DNA from: REEB95 sp963785735
Lineage (GTDB): Bacteria; Pseudomonadota; Alphaproteobacteria; ATCC43930; CGMCC-115725
Reading direction: 5' to 3'
Length of the DNA: 64,000 bases
Assembly (NCBI GenBank): GCA_963785735.1
Contig: CAWAWJ010000001.1
Location: forward strand, 1,674,001-1,738,000
Position numbers and translations under genes: made by a program. Positions 62,655 to 64,000 of the stretch are shown here, in pieces (position 1 is the stretch's first letter; the number at the start of each line of letters is the position of its first letter). The notes beneath the pieces are model-generated. The model did not search any database. It had not been told where the DNA came from and saw nothing but the letters and a program-made list of their open reading frames with translations.

Positions 62655-63343
62655 CCGGCGCCCCGGATGCGGCGGTCGAGCTTTCGCGCCACCAGCTCGG
62701 AAGCGACCAACGCCGCCATCGCCAGCGCGACCGAAATTCCGGTCAGGCGCCAGGCGGCCTGGTCGCCGCCCGGAACCTGGGTCAGGGCGTAAAGCGCGAG
62801 CGGCAAGGTTCTTGTCTCGTCCGGAATATTGGAGACGAAGGTGATGGTGGCGCCGAATTCACCCACGCTCCGGGCGAAGGCCAGGATGGCGCCGGTCAAT
62901 ATCCCGGGGGACATCAGCGGCATCGTGATGGTGGCGAAAACCTTCGGCCTTCCGGCGCCCAGCGTCCGCGCGGCGGCCTCGAGCCGCCGGTCGACGCTCT
63001 CGAGCGAGAGCCGCATGGCGCGTACCATCAGCGGGAAGGCCATCACCGCCGATGCCAAGGCGGCGCCTTTCCAATTGAACGCGAGGGTGATTCCGAAAAC
63101 CTGATAGAGCCAGGCACCGGCCGCGCCGTTCCGCCCGAACAGCGCCAAGAGCGCGAAGCCCACCACCACCGGCGGCAGCACCAGCGGCAGATGAATGAGG
63201 CCGTTGAGCAGGGTCTTGCCGGGAAAATCGCGCCGCGCCAGCAGCCAGGCGACCGCTAGTCCCACGGGCAGGCTGAAGACGACGCTCACCAGCCCGACGC
63301 GCAGGCTCAACAGCAGGGCTTCGCTTTCGAGCGGCGTCAGCAT
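62651..63343 (-). CDS. modB: Molybdate ABC transporter permease
   Basis: A 230-residue membrane protein with about five hydrophobic segments. LLNGLIHLPLVLPPVVVGFALL and the EAA-like loop LEAAARTLGAGRPKVFATITMPLM are typical of ModB. AGGATAGGA lies directly before the ATG. A ModE-like palindrome lies 29-42 bp upstream. Confidence 0.95.
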   Translation of the reverse strand: MLTPLESEALLLSLRVGLVSVVFSLPVGLAVAWLLARRDFPGKTLLNGLIHLPLVLPPVVVGFALLALFGRNGAAGAWLYQVFGITLAFNWKGAALASAVMAFPLMVRAMRLSLESVDRRLEAAARTLGAGRPKVFATITMPLMSPGILTGAILAFARSVGEFGATITFVSNIPDETRTLPLALYALTQVPGGDQAAWRLTGISVALAMAALVASELVARKLDRRIRGAG

Positions 63344-63371
63344 TCCTATCCTTCGCGCCCCAGGCGCCTAT

Positions 63372-63385
63372 TATATCCGGATATA
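63372..63385. promoter_or_regulatory. ModE-like box upstream of modB
   Basis: TATATCCGGATATA is a perfect 14-bp palindrome and shares the TATATCC/GGATATA half-sites of the box before modA. It lies between modB and the upstream metC, which ends at 63393, 8 bp away. Confidence 0.72.
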
Positions 63386-63392
63386 TATAGCG

Positions 63393-64000
63393 CTAGGCGG
63401 AGGCGGCGGCGAGGCGCTTGAAGCCCGCTTCGAGATCGGCGATCAGATCGCCCGCATCCTCGAGCCCGGCATGGAGGCGCAGCATCGGGCCCGATTGCCA
63501 TTTGACCGCGCTGCGCAAATGCTCGGGATAGACCGGCACCAGCAGGCTCTCGAAGCCGCCCCAGGAGAAACCCATGCCGTAAAGTTCCATGCCGTCGAGC
63601 ATGGCGTCGACCGCGCGCTTGGGCGTGCCGGTTCTCAGCGTGAAACTGAACAGGCCGGAGGAGCCGGTGAAATCGCGCTTCCACAGATCATGGCCGGGAT
63701 GGGATTGCAGCGCCGGATGCAGCACCCGCTCGACCTCCTTGCGTTTTTCAAGCCAGCGCGCCAATTCGAGCGCGGTCTTCTCATGCTGGCGCAGCCGCAC
63801 CCCGGCGGTGCGCAGGCCCCGGAGCGCCAGATAGCAATCATCGGGCGCGGCGTGGTTGCCCATCTGCGTCGCGGCCTCGCGCAAGGGGAGGAAATTCTCC
63901 TCGCCCGTGACGGCGAGCCCCATCATGGCGTCGCTGTGGCCGACGATGTATTTGGTGCCGGCGATCACCTCGACATCGACGCCCAAGGCCAGCGGCTTCA
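63393..64000 (-). CDS. metC: Cystathionine beta-lyase, partial (5' end beyond window)
   Basis: The C-terminal 201 residues of a PLP-dependent Cys/Met metabolism enzyme; the frame stays open to the window edge, so the N-terminus is missing. AGTKYIVGHSDAMMG contains the PLP-binding Lys, and YGMGFSWGGFESL, the C-terminal segment PMLRLHAGLED and LEAGFKRL are typical of cystathionine beta-lyase. It yields homocysteine, pyruvate and ammonia. Confidence 0.9.
   Translation of the reverse strand, partial: KPLALGVDVEVIAGTKYIVGHSDAMMGLAVTGEENFLPLREAATQMGNHAAPDDCYLALRGLRTAGVRLRQHEKTALELARWLEKRKEVERVLHPALQSHPGHDLWKRDFTGSSGLFSFTLRTGTPKRAVDAMLDGMELYGMGFSWGGFESLLVPVYPEHLRSAVKWQSGPMLRLHAGLEDAGDLIADLEAGFKRLAAASA

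Overview
The window is a gene-dense, high-GC stretch from an alphaproteobacterium, most likely close to Rhodospirillales. Three things point there: the gene order (rpsB-tsf-pyrH-frr-uppS-cdsA-rseP-bamA-skp-lpxD-fabZ-lpxA-lpxI/lpxB, then gltA/gltX, comEC/lexA/moeA, moaC/trpCDG, trpE/ppiD, tpiA, secG, pyrG-kdsA-eno-ftsB-pdhABC-lpd-lipA-coq10); a GTTC-N7-GTTC direct repeat upstream of lexA, the alphaproteobacterial SOS box type; and a lipoyl domain fused to the pyruvate dehydrogenase E1 beta subunit. I saw no rRNA, tRNA, CRISPR array or transposase.

Layout. 1-2271: a small lipoprotein gene, then rpsB-tsf behind a leader with overlapping hairpins. 2272-4823: a redox cassette (Tat-exported HiPIP; an outer-membrane monohaem cytochrome-porin of Cyc2-like architecture; a dihaem c4-type cytochrome) lying between tsf and pyrH, with a perfect FNR-type palindrome between the divergent genes. 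4977-16459: translation, isoprenoid, phospholipid, outer-membrane assembly and lipid A genes, ending in a single reading frame that fuses LpxI to LpxB. 16477-25370: gloA, gltA, gltX, an MFS transporter, comEC, lexA and moeA. 25554-27308: an uncharacterised secreted protein with one c-type haem motif, between moeA and moaC. 27321-37547: moaC and trpCDG, then a transport/oxidoreductase insert (YibQ-like deacetylase, cupin, solute-binding protein, luciferase-like flavoprotein), then trpE and ppiD. 37697-46544: tpiA, a complete branched-chain amino acid type ABC transporter, a PP-loop ATPase and an SGNH/MBOAT acyltransferase pair. 46667-59752: secG, a DEAD-box helicase, pyrG, kdsA, eno, ftsB, the pyruvate dehydrogenase complex, lipA and a Coq10/RatA-like protein. 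59749-64000: a split molybdate uptake locus (modA and a one-domain modE; modBC separate) with two ModE-like palindromes, a PilZ gene, and the 3' part of a cystathionine beta-lyase gene.

How the genes work together. The backbone is housekeeping: envelope assembly (BamA, Skp, RseP, LpxD/A/I/B, FabZ, KdsA), central carbon (PDH, citrate synthase, TpiA, Eno) and tryptophan synthesis. Molybdenum use recurs (moaC, moeA, modABCE), so the cell probably makes molybdoenzymes. Accessory genes sit as discrete blocks in this backbone. The most interesting is the HiPIP / cytochrome-porin / cytochrome c4 block, whose components match the types of protein used for electron uptake across the outer membrane in Fe(II)-oxidising bacteria. 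That function is inferred here, not shown. Start codons were chosen from visible Shine-Dalgarno sequences and family N-termini; several are GTG or TTG.
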